64,000 nt of DNA from Myroides odoratimimus (GTDB lineage Bacteria; Bacteroidota; Bacteroidia; Flavobacteriales; Flavobacteriaceae): NCBI RefSeq assembly GCF_001485415.1, contig NZ_BCMQ01000001.1:372001-436000 (forward strand). Reading direction: 5' to 3'. The stretch's first letter is position 1. Each line of letters starts with the position of its first letter. Of this stretch, positions 34,527-43,012 are shown piece by piece. The notes beneath the pieces were generated by a model. It had not been told where the DNA came from. It searched no databases and worked only from the letters and a program-made list of their open reading frames with translations. The translations under genes and the position numbers were made by a program.

Positions 34527-35108
34527 TTACAACGAGTTATAAATTTCAACAATTTTTTTCTTAGCCCTGTGGAGTCGCATTTTCACCGCACTCTCTCCTA
34601 AATCCAACAGGGTGGAAATCTCCTTAATAGACTTGTCATCCTGATATTTCATCAACAAAACAATCTTGTCCTCCGGATCCAACCTTACTAATGACTCTTG
34701 TAACCTATCGACACTCAATGAGAATATCTCCTCATCCGAAATCTCGTCTTCTACAGATAATGCGTATTGATTCTCATCATCCAATGTTTCTTCATTTCTC
34801 TTCTTCTTAAGAACTAACCTAGAATAATTGACACAATGATTATACGCAAAAGAATACAACCATGTAGAAAATTTAGAATCACCTCTAAAGTTCTTTAGGT
34901 TTAAATACAACTTCACAAAAATATCTTGTGTAAGATCTTCTGCCACATCCCTAGACTCAGCAAAACCAATACACTTCGCATAAACTTTCTGTGCGTACCG
35001 ATCATAAAGTATCCCAAATAAGTTAGTATTGCTACTATGAACAATGAATTGTACTAACTCTTCATCCGTCATCGCAGCAAAATTACTATTTTGCGAATTA
35101 AACTTCAT
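34527..35108 (-). CDS. ECF-type RNA polymerase sigma factor
   Basis: A 193-residue sigma-70 family, extracytoplasmic-function sigma factor. Region 2 (about 15-85): VQFIVHSSNTNLFGILYDRY, CIGFAESRDVAEDLTQDIFVKLYLNLKNF and the -10-recognition sequence FSTWLYSFAYNHCVNYSR. Region 4 (about 130-190): LDPEDKIVLLMKYQDDKS then IKEISTLLDLGESAVKMRLHRAKKK. The start is the ATG at 35106-35108; an in-frame TTG further up (35129) is part of a promoter-like TTACTTTG. It lies directly before the small and channel-like genes, with no zinc-type anti-sigma gene in the operon. Confidence 0.9.
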   Translation of the reverse strand: MKFNSQNSNFAAMTDEELVQFIVHSSNTNLFGILYDRYAQKVYAKCIGFAESRDVAEDLTQDIFVKLYLNLKNFRGDSKFSTWLYSFAYNHCVNYSRLVLKKKRNEETLDDENQYALSVEDEISDEEIFSLSVDRLQESLVRLDPEDKIVLLMKYQDDKSIKEISTLLDLGESAVKMRLHRAKKKIVEIYNSL

Positions 35109-35176
35109 ATACTTTTTTTTCAGGTGCAAAGTAAAGTCTTTTACACCAATAGTCCCATAAAAATACTAAATATTTA

Positions 35177-35770
35177 CTACAAACTTCTCAATTGCACCAA
35201 CTTAGCAACATACTTCCCAACAACATCAAACTCAAGATTAACCACGGTTCCGACTTGATAATGTTTAAAAATAGTATGCTCTAAAGTATATGGAATAATC
35301 GCAACTTTAAAAGTATTGATACCAGAGTCTACAACAGTCAGACTCGTGCCATCTATAGTAATAGACCCTTTCTCTATCGTCACATGCTGTGACGTCTTTT
35401 TATATTCAAACCCAAAATATGTACTACCTCCCACTTCTTCAATACTCACACAGGTAGCGATATGATCTACGTGTCCCTGTACGATATGCCCATCTAAGCG
35501 ACCATTCATCAGCATAGCTCTTTCTAGATTTAGCTCCTGCCCTACTTGCCACTGTCCTATACTTGTCACATCTATCGTTTCTTTAATAGCAGTAACAGTA
35601 TATTCAACATCTGCCAGTGCTACTACTGTCAAACAGATACCGTTATGTAAAACGCTCTGATCGATCTGTAACTCACTAGCAAATGCAGATTCTACTGTGA
35701 TATGTAAGTTTTCTTGCTCTTTTTCTATTCTTTTGATATTTCCGATGTTTTCAACTATCCCTGTAAACAT
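35177..35770 (-). CDS. ribE: Riboflavin synthase, alpha subunit
   Basis: A 197-residue enzyme converting two molecules of dimethyl-ribityllumazine into riboflavin and the pyrimidinedione. N-terminal MFTGIVENIG and two internally repeated lumazine-binding domains (about 1-95 and 98-195) are diagnostic: HNGICLTVV (first, about 42-50) and IDGTSLTVV (second, about 139-147). Length is normal. Divergent from pdxA with a 57-nt spacer. No FMN riboswitch seen. Confidence 0.95.
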   Translation of the reverse strand: MFTGIVENIGNIKRIEKEQENLHITVESAFASELQIDQSVLHNGICLTVVALADVEYTVTAIKETIDVTSIGQWQVGQELNLERAMLMNGRLDGHIVQGHVDHIATCVSIEEVGGSTYFGFEYKKTSQHVTIEKGSITIDGTSLTVVDSGINTFKVAIIPYTLEHTIFKHYQVGTVVNLEFDVVGKYVAKLVQLRSL

Positions 35771-35787
35771 AACTCCATTTATTTTAT

Positions 35788-35807
35788 TAAATTTGCTTTC
35801 AAAAGTA
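35788..35807. promoter_or_regulatory. Overlapping divergent -7 boxes between ribE and pdxA
   Basis: Plus strand: TAAATTTG at 35788-35795, 33 nt before the pdxA ATG. Minus strand: TACTTTTG at 35800-35807, for ribE. Only 4 nt separate the boxes, so the transcription starts would fall in or beside each other's -7 region. No clear -33 boxes. Confidence 0.4.
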
Positions 35808-35827
35808 GGAATAATTTAGACGAAACT

Positions 35828-36898
35828 ATGAGCCACAAAGAAGAAATTATAAAAGTAGGGATCTCTATCGGAGATCTAAATGGGATAGGTAGTGAAGTTA
35901 TACTCAAATGTTTCGAAGACAGTAGAATGCTAGAAATCTGCACTCCTGTTATATTCGGAAATTCAAAGCCTCTATCATATATAAAAAAAACGATTGATAA
36001 TAATACACCAATACAAGGAATAGACAATCTAAATCAAATTGTCCCAAATAGATTAAACGTACTAAATCTATGGAAAGAAAACGTTAATATTTCATTTGGT
36101 AAAAATGACCCCATCGTTGGAAAATATGCTATCAAATCATTTGTTGCAGCAACTGAAGCTCTAAAAAATGGAGAGATAGATGTACTTATAACAGCTCCTA
36201 TCAATAAATATAATAGCGTAGACGAAGAGTTTAAGTACCCTGGACACACTGATTATCTAAACGAGCAATTAGAAGGTCAGGCTCTTATGCTACTAGTAAG
36301 TGAAGATCTAAAAATAGGATTACTAACAGATCATTTACCAATACAAGATGTAGCGAAAGCAATCACTCCTGAATTAATCGAACAAAAAGTAAAAACGATA
36401 AACGATACTTTAATTCAAGATTTCAATATATTTAAACCACGCATTGCTATCTTAGGATTAAACCCACACGCTGGTGACGGCGGTGTTATAGGTAATGAAG
36501 AATTAACAATCATAAAACCGACAGTAGAAAAACTTAATGATGAAGGTATTCTAATTTCAGGCCCATTTCCTGCAGATGGTTTTTTCGGATCAGGAACACA
36601 CAAACACTTTGATGCAGTGATAGCGTGCTACCACGATCAAGGTTTAGCCCCTTTCAAAGCACTTTCTTTCGGTCATGGTGTGAACTATACTGCTGGTCTA
36701 GATAAGATTAGAACTTCTCCTGACCACGGAACTGCTTATGAAATAGCTGGAAAAGGCATTGCAGACGAAACTTCTTTTAAAGAAGCACTATATCTAGCTA
36801 TTGATATTTATAACAATAGAAGTAGAAATATCGAAGCAGCAGCAAACCCTTTACAGCCTCAAGAAAAAGATTTTAGCACAAAAAAATTTGATAACTAG
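35828..36898 (+). CDS. pdxA: 4-hydroxythreonine-4-phosphate dehydrogenase
   Basis: A 356-residue NAD-dependent, metal-using enzyme of pyridoxal 5'-phosphate synthesis. Landmarks: VGISIGDLNGIGSEVI (about 9-24), PGHTDYLNEQ (about 137-146, metal histidine), GLNPHAGDGG (about 212-221), DGFFGSG and CYHDQGLAPFKALSFG (about 266-281), and RTSPDHGTAY (about 296-305). The ATG at 35828 is used: an upstream in-frame extension to 35714 would overlap ribE head-on and contains unlikely residues. Normal length for this family. Confidence 0.95.
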   Translation: MSHKEEIIKVGISIGDLNGIGSEVILKCFEDSRMLEICTPVIFGNSKPLSYIKKTIDNNTPIQGIDNLNQIVPNRLNVLNLWKENVNISFGKNDPIVGKYAIKSFVAATEALKNGEIDVLITAPINKYNSVDEEFKYPGHTDYLNEQLEGQALMLLVSEDLKIGLLTDHLPIQDVAKAITPELIEQKVKTINDTLIQDFNIFKPRIAILGLNPHAGDGGVIGNEELTIIKPTVEKLNDEGILISGPFPADGFFGSGTHKHFDAVIACYHDQGLAPFKALSFGHGVNYTAGLDKIRTSPDHGTAYEIAGKGIADETSFKEALYLAIDIYNNRSRNIEAAANPLQPQEKDFSTKKFDN

Positions 36899-36899
36899 C

Positions 36900-36927
36900 T
36901 TGTAATTATAATAATTTTTTATCTTTG
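36900..36927 (+). promoter_or_regulatory. Promoter of the yceD-rpmF-fabH-acc operon
   Basis: TTG at 36900-36902, 17-nt spacer, TATCTTTG at 36920-36927: a good match to the -33/-7 consensus. Transcription would start near 36934, 15 nt before the ATG at 36949, so the leader is very short. The in-frame TTG at 36925 belongs to this box, so it is not a start codon. Confidence 0.65.
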
Positions 36928-36948
36928 CACGCTCAAATCATGTATTCC

Positions 36949-37572
36949 ATGAATATTGAAAAAGACTTTTTAATACCTTTTACAGGATTAAAAAACGGAA
37001 AGCATTCGTTTGATTTTAAGGTAGATGACCGTTTTTTCGAAAACTACAACTACAGTGATTTCAATCATATTAATGCTGATATAAACGTTCTTTTAGACAA
37101 GAAAATTAATCTATTTGAGTTACACTTCACTGCAAAAGGTATAGCAAATGTACCTTGTGATGTGACAAACCAAGATTTTGACATGCCAGTAGAGAGTGAA
37201 ATTGATTTGGTAGTTAAATTTGGAGATTCATTTAATGATGATCACGACGAGATATTAATCATCCCATATACTGAACATCAAATAAATGTAGCTCAATATA
37301 TATATGAAATGATCGTTCTAGCTATACCACAAAAAAGGGTTCATCCTGGAGTAAAAGATGGAACATTAGATTCTGCAGCATTAGATTACTTAGGTTACGT
37401 TAATGAAGAGGATGAAGACGAATTTGACAGTCTATTCGATGATGAAGATGACGAAATCTTCGACTTAATAGACGACCTAGAATATGATGATGTAGAAGAG
37501 GAAGAAGAAAATACAAATAAAGATATTGACCCTAGATGGGCAGAATTAAAGAAACTATTAACGGATAAATAA
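36949..37572 (+). CDS. yceD: DUF177 (YceD) family protein
   Basis: A 207-residue cytosolic protein of the DUF177/YceD family, which in many bacteria precedes rpmF and is linked to ribosome assembly or 23S rRNA processing; the exact function is not settled. Core sequence LFELHFTAKGIANVPCDVTNQDFDMPVE fits the YceD fold, quoted only as VPCDVTNQDFD (about 60-70). The C-terminal 55 residues are very acidic (DEDDEIFDLIDDLEYDD). The start is taken as the ATG at 36949; an ATG at 36940 is possible. It is the first gene of the fatty-acid operon, 9 nt before rpmF. Confidence 0.85.
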   Translation: MNIEKDFLIPFTGLKNGKHSFDFKVDDRFFENYNYSDFNHINADINVLLDKKINLFELHFTAKGIANVPCDVTNQDFDMPVESEIDLVVKFGDSFNDDHDEILIIPYTEHQINVAQYIYEMIVLAIPQKRVHPGVKDGTLDSAALDYLGYVNEEDEDEFDSLFDDEDDEIFDLIDDLEYDDVEEEEENTNKDIDPRWAELKKLLTDK

Positions 37573-37581
37573 TATAGTAAA

Positions 37582-37779
37582 ATGGCACATCCTAAGAGAA
37601 AAACCTCGAAAACAAGAAGAGATAAGAGAAGAACTCATTACAAAGCTGTAGCTCCAACAATCGCTACATGTCCTGTAACAGGAGAAGCTCACTTATATCA
37701 CAGAGCTTACTGGCATGAAGGAAAAATGTACTACAGAGGGCAAGTTGTAATCGACAAAACAGCTGAAGTAGAGGCATAA
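37582..37779 (+). CDS. rpmF: 50S ribosomal protein L32
   Basis: A 65-residue protein: [20 protein letters not shown] is the classic basic L32 start. The usual zinc cysteines are mostly replaced (one CPVTG segment near 37-41, no second pair), indicating the zinc-independent form. The pair yceD-rpmF is the standard arrangement; fabH follows after 161 nt with a terminator in between. Confidence 0.96.
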   Translation: MAHPKRKTSKTRRDKRRTHYKAVAPTIATCPVTGEAHLYHRAYWHEGKMYYRGQVVIDKTAEVEA

Positions 37780-37799
37780 CTTTAGACAAAGTACAAATT

Positions 37800-37829
37800 A
37801 ACTCTCACAATGTGTGAGAGTTTTTTTTT
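37800..37829 (+). terminator. Terminator after rpmF
   Basis: Arms 37800-37809 and 37813-37822 form a 10-bp perfect stem with a 3-nt loop, followed by a run of T. It separates yceD-rpmF from fabH-accB-accC, so fabH must either have its own promoter or rely on readthrough. Confidence 0.8.
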
Positions 37830-37940
37830 GGTATATAGCCCAAAAAACGTACTTTACGCCTCCAAAGAACCGTTAATTCGTTTTTTTTTTGTAATTTTCG
37901 CTTCTTTTTGGAATGTTTTTATAAAGTAAAGCAACACCAT

Positions 37941-38939
37941 ATGACAAAAATACACGCAGCCATTACAGCGATCGGATGCTACCTACCAGAGACTAAGTTA
38001 ACCAATACAGACTTAGAGACGATGGTAGATACAAACGACGAATGGATAACTAGCCGTACAGGAATTAAAGAAAGAAGAATTCTTAAAGAACCTGGTGAAG
38101 GAGCTTCTTATATGGCTATCAAAGCCGCAGAAGATTTATTACGCAAATCAGGCACAGATCCTAAAGATATCGATTGTATAATCTTATCAACAGCGACACC
38201 TGATATGCCTGTAGCTTCTACAGGAGTTTATGTTGCAACAAAAATTGGAGCAACGAATGCATTTTCATTTGATTTACAAGCAGCTTGTTCTAGCTTTTTA
38301 TATGGTATGTCAGTAGCTTCTGCATATATCGAATCAGGTAGATATAAAAAAGTATTGTTGATCGGATCAGACAAGATGTCTTCAATCATCGATTATACAG
38401 ATCGTGCAACTTGTATTATCTTCGGAGATGCTGCTGGAGCAGTATTATTCGAGCCTAACACAGAAGGCTATGGAGTACAAGATGAATACTTAAGAAGCGA
38501 CGGTGTTGGCCGTGAGTTCTTAAAAATCGAAGCAGGTGGATCTATCTTACCTGCAAGTGCAGAAACTGTTGCAAACAAACAACACTATGTATTCCAAGAT
38601 GGAAAAACAGTATTTAAATATGCTGTATCAAACATGGCTGATGTAAGTGAAAAAGTTATGCAACGAAACAATCTTTCTCATGAAGATGTGACTTGGTTAG
38701 CTGCACACCAAGCGAACAAACGAATCATTGATGCTACAGCTCACAGAATGGGCTTAGATGACTCAAAGGTATTAATGAATATCGAAAGATACGGAAATAC
38801 AACGTCTGCCACTTTACCATTACTACTTTGCGATTATGAAAAACAACTTAAAAAGGGTGATAATATTATTTTTGCTACTTTTGGAGGTGGTTTCACGTGG
38901 GGTGCAATGTACTTAAAGTGGGCGTACACAGCGAAATAA
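37941..38939 (+). CDS. fabH: Beta-ketoacyl-ACP synthase III
   Basis: A 332-residue enzyme starting type II fatty acid synthesis by condensing acetyl- or branched acyl-CoA with malonyl-ACP. Catalytic triad: Cys in FDLQAACSSFLYG (about 106-118), His in WLAAHQANKRI (about 250-260) and Asn in ERYGNTTSATLP (about 281-292). A TTG 11 codons upstream (37908) overlaps AT-rich leader sequence and is not used. It begins the fabH-accB-accC group. Confidence 0.96.
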   Translation: MTKIHAAITAIGCYLPETKLTNTDLETMVDTNDEWITSRTGIKERRILKEPGEGASYMAIKAAEDLLRKSGTDPKDIDCIILSTATPDMPVASTGVYVATKIGATNAFSFDLQAACSSFLYGMSVASAYIESGRYKKVLLIGSDKMSSIIDYTDRATCIIFGDAAGAVLFEPNTEGYGVQDEYLRSDGVGREFLKIEAGGSILPASAETVANKQHYVFQDGKTVFKYAVSNMADVSEKVMQRNNLSHEDVTWLAAHQANKRIIDATAHRMGLDDSKVLMNIERYGNTTSATLPLLLCDYEKQLKKGDNIIFATFGGGFTWGAMYLKWAYTAK

Positions 38940-38963
38940 AAACAACTAACCAATACATTAGGT

Positions 38964-39452
38964 ATGGACATTAAAGAGATTCAAAACTTAATTAAATTTG
39001 TAGCAAAATCAGGAGCTACAGAAGTAAAATTAGAAATGGATGATTTTAAAATCACCATTAAAACAACTGAAACAGGTAATACTGAAACTACTTACATCCA
39101 ACAAGTACCAGTAGCTTCTGCTTTATCTCAAACTCCTGTTGCTCAACAAGCTGCAACTCCAGCTGCACCAGCTGCTGCTGCAACTGAAACTGCAGCTAAC
39201 GAAGATTCTAAATACATCACTGTAAAATCTCCAATCATTGGAACATTCTATAGAAAACCAGCTCCAGACAAAGAACCATTTGCTGAAGTAGGAAAAACTA
39301 TTAAAGCAGGAGATGTAGTATGTGTAATTGAAGCAATGAAATTATTCAACGAAATCGAATCTGAAATTTCTGGTAAAATCGTTAAAGTATTAGTTGACGA
39401 TGCTTCTCCAGTAGAATTTGATCAACCATTATTCTTAGTTGATCCATCTTAA
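38964..39452 (+). CDS. accB: Acetyl-CoA carboxylase, biotin carboxyl carrier protein
   Basis: A 162-residue protein carrying biotin for acetyl-CoA carboxylase. The C-terminal biotinyl domain (about 85-162) has the biotin-accepting lysine in IEAMKLFNEIE (about 126-136). The flexible Ala/Pro-rich linker lies at about 50-80 (VAQQAATPAAPAAAA). It sits 24 nt after fabH and 72 nt before accC. Confidence 0.97.
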   Translation: MDIKEIQNLIKFVAKSGATEVKLEMDDFKITIKTTETGNTETTYIQQVPVASALSQTPVAQQAATPAAPAAAATETAANEDSKYITVKSPIIGTFYRKPAPDKEPFAEVGKTIKAGDVVCVIEAMKLFNEIESEISGKIVKVLVDDASPVEFDQPLFLVDPS

Positions 39453-39524
39453 GAAATTTATAACACACCAATTTTTACTTTCTAACGAAGTAAACTCACT
39501 AAAGTTAAATTAAAGTTTCAAGAG

Positions 39525-40874
39525 ATGTTTAAAAAAATATTAATCGCTAATAGAGGTGAAATTGCCTTACGTGTTATCAGAACATGTAAAGAAATGGGCA
39601 TTAAAACTGTAGCAGTTTACTCTACTGCGGATGCAGATAGTTTACACGTTCGTTTTGCGGATGAAGCTGTTTGTATTGGACCTGCTCCAAGTAACTTATC
39701 GTATTTAAAGATTTCAAACATAATAGCTGCTGCTGAAATTACAAACGCAGATGCTATACACCCTGGTTACGGTTTCTTATCAGAAAACGCTAAATTTTCT
39801 AAAATCTGTCAAGAGCACGGTGTGAAGTTCATCGGTGCTGGACCAGAGATGATTGAAAAAATGGGAGATAAAGCTACAGCTAAGGAAACAATGAAATTAG
39901 CTGGAGTACCTACTGTACCAGGTTCTGACGGATTACTAGAATCATTAGAACACGCTAAAAAAACAGCTAAAGCTATCGGTTACCCAGTAATGATGAAAGC
40001 TACTGCTGGTGGTGGTGGTAAAGGTATGCGTGAAATCTTCAAAGAAGAAGAGCTAGACAGAGCATGGGAAAGTGCTCGTCAAGAAGCTTCTGCAGCTTTC
40101 GGTAACGATGGTATGTACATGGAGAAACTAATCCTTGACCCACGCCACATCGAGATCCAAGTAGTAGGAGACTCTTATGGTAAAGCATGTCACCTTTCTG
40201 AGCGTGACTGTTCTATCCAAAGACGTCACCAAAAACTAACAGAAGAAACACCTTCTCCATTCATGACAGATGAATTGAGACACAAAATGGGTGAAGCTGC
40301 TGTAAAAGCTGCTGAATTCATTAAATACGAAGGTGCTGGTACTATCGAATTCTTAGTAGACAGAGACAGAAACTTCTACTTCATGGAAATGAATACTCGT
40401 ATCCAAGTAGAACACCCTATCACTGAACAAGTAATCGATTATGACTTAATCAGAGAGCAAATTTTAGTTGCAGCAGGTACACCAATTTCTGGTAAAAACT
40501 ACTTGCCTAAAATGCACTCAATAGAATGTCGTATCAATGCAGAGGATCCATTCAATGACTTCCGCCCATCTCCAGGGAAGATTACAACTCTTCACACACC
40601 TGGTGGACACGGTGTACGTCTAGACACTCACGTGTACTCTGGATACTCTATTCCTCCTAATTATGACTCAATGATTGCTAAGTTAATTACAACTGCTCAA
40701 ACAAGAGAAGAAGCAATTAACAAGATGAGAAGAGCATTAGACGAGTTCGTAATCGAAGGAATCAAAACGACTATTCCATTCCATAGACAATTAATGGATG
40801 ATCCAAACTATATCGCTGGTAATTATACAACAGCATTTATGGAAAGTTTCACAATGAAACCATTAGAGGATTAA
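39525..40874 (+). CDS. accC: Acetyl-CoA carboxylase, biotin carboxylase subunit
   Basis: A 449-residue ATP-grasp enzyme that carboxylates the biotin of AccB with bicarbonate and ATP. Landmarks: [15 protein letters not shown] (about 6-20), [10 protein letters not shown] (about 82-91), the glycine-rich loop [12 protein letters not shown] (about 163-174), [22 protein letters not shown] (about 280-301, metal and bicarbonate site). Normal length. It closes the operon and ends at a strong terminator. Confidence 0.98.
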   Translation: MFKKILIANRGEIALRVIRTCKEMGIKTVAVYSTADADSLHVRFADEAVCIGPAPSNLSYLKISNIIAAAEITNADAIHPGYGFLSENAKFSKICQEHGVKFIGAGPEMIEKMGDKATAKETMKLAGVPTVPGSDGLLESLEHAKKTAKAIGYPVMMKATAGGGGKGMREIFKEEELDRAWESARQEASAAFGNDGMYMEKLILDPRHIEIQVVGDSYGKACHLSERDCSIQRRHQKLTEETPSPFMTDELRHKMGEAAVKAAEFIKYEGAGTIEFLVDRDRNFYFMEMNTRIQVEHPITEQVIDYDLIREQILVAAGTPISGKNYLPKMHSIECRINAEDPFNDFRPSPGKITTLHTPGGHGVRLDTHVYSGYSIPPNYDSMIAKLITTAQTREEAINKMRRALDEFVIEGIKTTIPFHRQLMDDPNYIAGNYTTAFMESFTMKPLED

Positions 40875-40891
40875 TCTACATCAGATATCTC

Positions 40892-40925
40892 AAAGGGCTA
40901 TTCTTAACTGAATAGCCCTTTTTGT
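40892..40925 (+). terminator. Terminator after accC
   Basis: Arms 40892-40903 and 40910-40921 form a 12-bp stem with a 6-nt loop, followed by T. Confidence 0.85.
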
Positions 40926-41094
40926 TTTTAATTATGCCCTATCGCATCACCACAAAAAGCAAATACTACAAGAAGTAACACAAACTATTCGAAATATATT
41001 ATAGAATTGAAAATAAAAATCTCCTCATCAATTAAATAAACATTAATTTTTAAAAAAAAATCAAAAAAAACTAAACTTAGTTCGAAACAAACAT

Positions 41095-41102
41095 TATATT
41101 TG
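41095..41102 (+). promoter_or_regulatory. Putative -7 box of the cold shock gene
   Basis: TATATTTG matches TAnnTTTG, 27 nt before the ATG. The leader is far shorter than the typical long leader of enterobacterial cspA genes. -33 is weak. Confidence 0.5.
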
Positions 41103-41128
41103 AACATAATTTTATTTATTTCAATACA

Positions 41129-41329
41129 ATGCATACAGGCGTAATTAAGTTCTTCAATGAAGACAAAGGATTTGGCTTTATCACAAATGAAGCTACTAAA
41201 CAAGACATTTTTGTTCACATCACAGGTTTAAAAACTAAAAGCATTAACCAAGGTGACCGCGTTTCTTATACTGAAGAAAAAGGTAAAAAAGGTTTAATCG
41301 CTGTAGATGTAGAAGTGATAGGAAATTAA
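41129..41329 (+). CDS. Cold shock domain protein (CspA family)
   Basis: A 66-residue single-domain nucleic-acid-binding protein. RNP1 motif KGFGFI (about 14-19) and RNP2-like DIFVHIT (about 26-32) are clear. It is one of several such genes usually present in flavobacteria; a cold-specific or constitutive RNA-chaperone role cannot be told. It stands alone with its own promoter and terminator. Confidence 0.93.
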   Translation: MHTGVIKFFNEDKGFGFITNEATKQDIFVHITGLKTKSINQGDRVSYTEEKGKKGLIAVDVEVIGN

Positions 41330-41360
41330 TTTTTTACAATATAAATTTTCAATTACGAAG

Positions 41361-41394
41361 AAGCTATTCATTTCAAAAATGGATAGCTTTTTTT
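41361..41394 (+). terminator. Terminator of the cold shock gene
   Basis: Arms 41361-41373 and 41377-41389 form a 13-bp stem with one wobble and a 3-nt loop, followed by T. Confidence 0.8.
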
Positions 41395-41478
41395 ATTACC
41401 TAGCATTCTATTTATAATTAATCCAAATACATATTAAGCCATTAGAGTCAAACTAGGCAACACCTAGAGTACCAAAGC

Positions 41479-41509
41479 TTTGTAAAACGAGAACTCAAAT
41501 GTATATTTG
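41479..41509 (+). promoter_or_regulatory. Promoter of the nuoA-N operon
   Basis: TTTG at 41479-41482, 19-nt spacer, TATATTTG at 41502-41509: full match to the Bacteroidota sigma-A consensus, 29 nt before the nuoA start codon. Confidence 0.75.
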
Positions 41510-41538
41510 TATGTTGTATTAATATAAATACTTTAGAT

Positions 41539-41904
41539 ATGCAGGCAAGTCAACTTGATTTCATCCCAATCTTAATGCAAATAGCACTAGCTGCTGGGTT
41601 TGTATCCATGACAATTTGGGTTTCTAGTAAATTAGGTCCCAAAAAATCTTCTAAAATTAAAGACAGTACATGGGAATGTGGATTAGAGTCACTAGGTAGT
41701 GCACGTATCCCATTCAATGTAAAATACTTCCTTGTAGCAATACTATTCGTATTATTTGATGTAGAGGTAATCTTCTTATACCCTTGGGCAGTTAACTTCC
41801 AAGAGTTCGGTTGGGACGGTTTAATGAAAATGGGAATTTTCTTATTCCTAATCATAATCGGATTACTATATGAATTCAAGAAAAAAGGACTAGAGTGGGA
41901 TTAA
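41539..41904 (+). CDS. nuoA: NADH-quinone oxidoreductase subunit A
   Basis: A 121-residue membrane subunit with three transmembrane helices (about 10-30, 65-85, 92-112). Conserved blocks SKIKDSTWECGLESLGSARI, shortened here as TWECGLESLG (about 43-52), FNVKYFLVAILFVLFDVEV (about 58-76). First gene of the 14-gene complex I operon behind a near-consensus promoter. Proton-pumping NADH dehydrogenase, membrane arm. Confidence 0.97.
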   Translation: MQASQLDFIPILMQIALAAGFVSMTIWVSSKLGPKKSSKIKDSTWECGLESLGSARIPFNVKYFLVAILFVLFDVEVIFLYPWAVNFQEFGWDGLMKMGIFLFLIIIGLLYEFKKKGLEWD

Positions 41905-41918
41905 TAAAATAGATAGAG

Positions 41919-42470
41919 ATGAGCGATAAAAAATATAATACAGTAGAAGCTCCGGAAGGATATGTAGGAGAAGGATTCTTTGCTACTAAATTAAGTTCAG
42001 TAGTTGGATTAGCACGTGCTAATTCAATGTGGCCTCTACCTTTCGCAACTTCTTGTTGTGGAATTGAATTCATGGCAACAATGGCAGCTACGTATGACGT
42101 AGCTCGTTTTGGTTCTGAGCGTATGAGTTTCTCTCCTAGACAAGCAGATATGCTAATGGTTATGGGAACTATTTCTAAAAAAATGGCTCCTATCTTAAGA
42201 CAAGTATATGAACAGATGGCTGAACCAAAATGGGTTATTGCTGTTGGAGCTTGTGCTTGTTCTGGCGGGATTTTTGATACTTACTCTGTACTACAGGGAA
42301 TAGATAAAGTAATCCCAGTAGACGTTTATGTACCAGGGTGCCCTCCTAGACCAGAACAAATTCTAGATGGTGTACTAAGACTACAAGAAATTGTAAAATC
42401 TGAATCTGTTAATCGCAGAGGTACGAAAGAATATGATGAATTATTAAATTCTTACAACATAAACAAATAG
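41919..42470 (+). CDS. nuoB: NADH-quinone oxidoreductase subunit B
   Basis: A 183-residue peripheral-arm subunit carrying the N2 [4Fe-4S] cluster next to the quinone site. Cluster cysteines lie in [11 protein letters not shown] (about 44-54), GACACSGG (about 108-115) and VPGCPPRPE (about 138-146). 14 nt after nuoA. Confidence 0.98.
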   Translation: MSDKKYNTVEAPEGYVGEGFFATKLSSVVGLARANSMWPLPFATSCCGIEFMATMAATYDVARFGSERMSFSPRQADMLMVMGTISKKMAPILRQVYEQMAEPKWVIAVGACACSGGIFDTYSVLQGIDKVIPVDVYVPGCPPRPEQILDGVLRLQEIVKSESVNRRGTKEYDELLNSYNINK

Positions 42471-42471
42471 T

Positions 42472-42993
42472 ATGGCATTAGATAATACTACATTACAAAA
42501 AAGGCTAATTGAAACATTTGGTATGTCAGTTAGTGAATTTCATGAACAACATGGAATGTTGTCTTTTGAAGTTGCAACTAATGCTTCGCACGATGTTCTT
42601 AAGTTTTTAAAAGAAGATAGTGAGATGAACTTTAACTTCCTTACAGATATTTGCGGAGTTCATTATGCTGACTTACCTTCGGAACGTCAATTAGCGGTGG
42701 TATACCACATGCACAACTGGACAGATAATATTAGAGTTCGTTTTAAAACCTTCTTAGATATCAAAAACCCAGTTGTAGAGTCTGCTACAGATTTGTTTAA
42801 AAGTGCAAACTGGCAAGAAAGAGAAACATATGATTTTTATGGGATTATCTTTAAGAATCATCCTCAATTGAAGAGAATATTAAATATGGACCAGATGGAA
42901 TCTTTCCCATTAAGAAAAGAGTTCCCAATGGAAGATGCAGGTAGAACAGACAAAGATGATAGATTCTTTGGTAGAACGGTTCATAATTCTTAA
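42472..42993 (+). CDS. nuoC: NADH-quinone oxidoreductase subunit C
   Basis: A 173-residue peripheral-arm subunit. The conserved signature WQERETYDFYGIIFKNHPQL (about 117-136) is present. Separate nuoC and nuoD genes, not fused as in E. coli. Starts 1 nt after nuoB. Confidence 0.97.
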   Translation: MALDNTTLQKRLIETFGMSVSEFHEQHGMLSFEVATNASHDVLKFLKEDSEMNFNFLTDICGVHYADLPSERQLAVVYHMHNWTDNIRVRFKTFLDIKNPVVESATDLFKSANWQERETYDFYGIIFKNHPQLKRILNMDQMESFPLRKEFPMEDAGRTDKDDRFFGRTVHNS

Positions 42994-43012
42994 TACTTAA
43001 AGGAACGAGACT

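Noticed and set aside
35714..35827. N-terminal extension of PdxA
   Set aside because: It runs head-on into ribE and contains residues atypical for the family; the ATG at 35828 gives normal length.
37908..37940. TTG start for FabH upstream of the ATG
   Set aside because: Adds 11 atypical residues in an AT-rich leader; the ATG at 37941 fits the family start.
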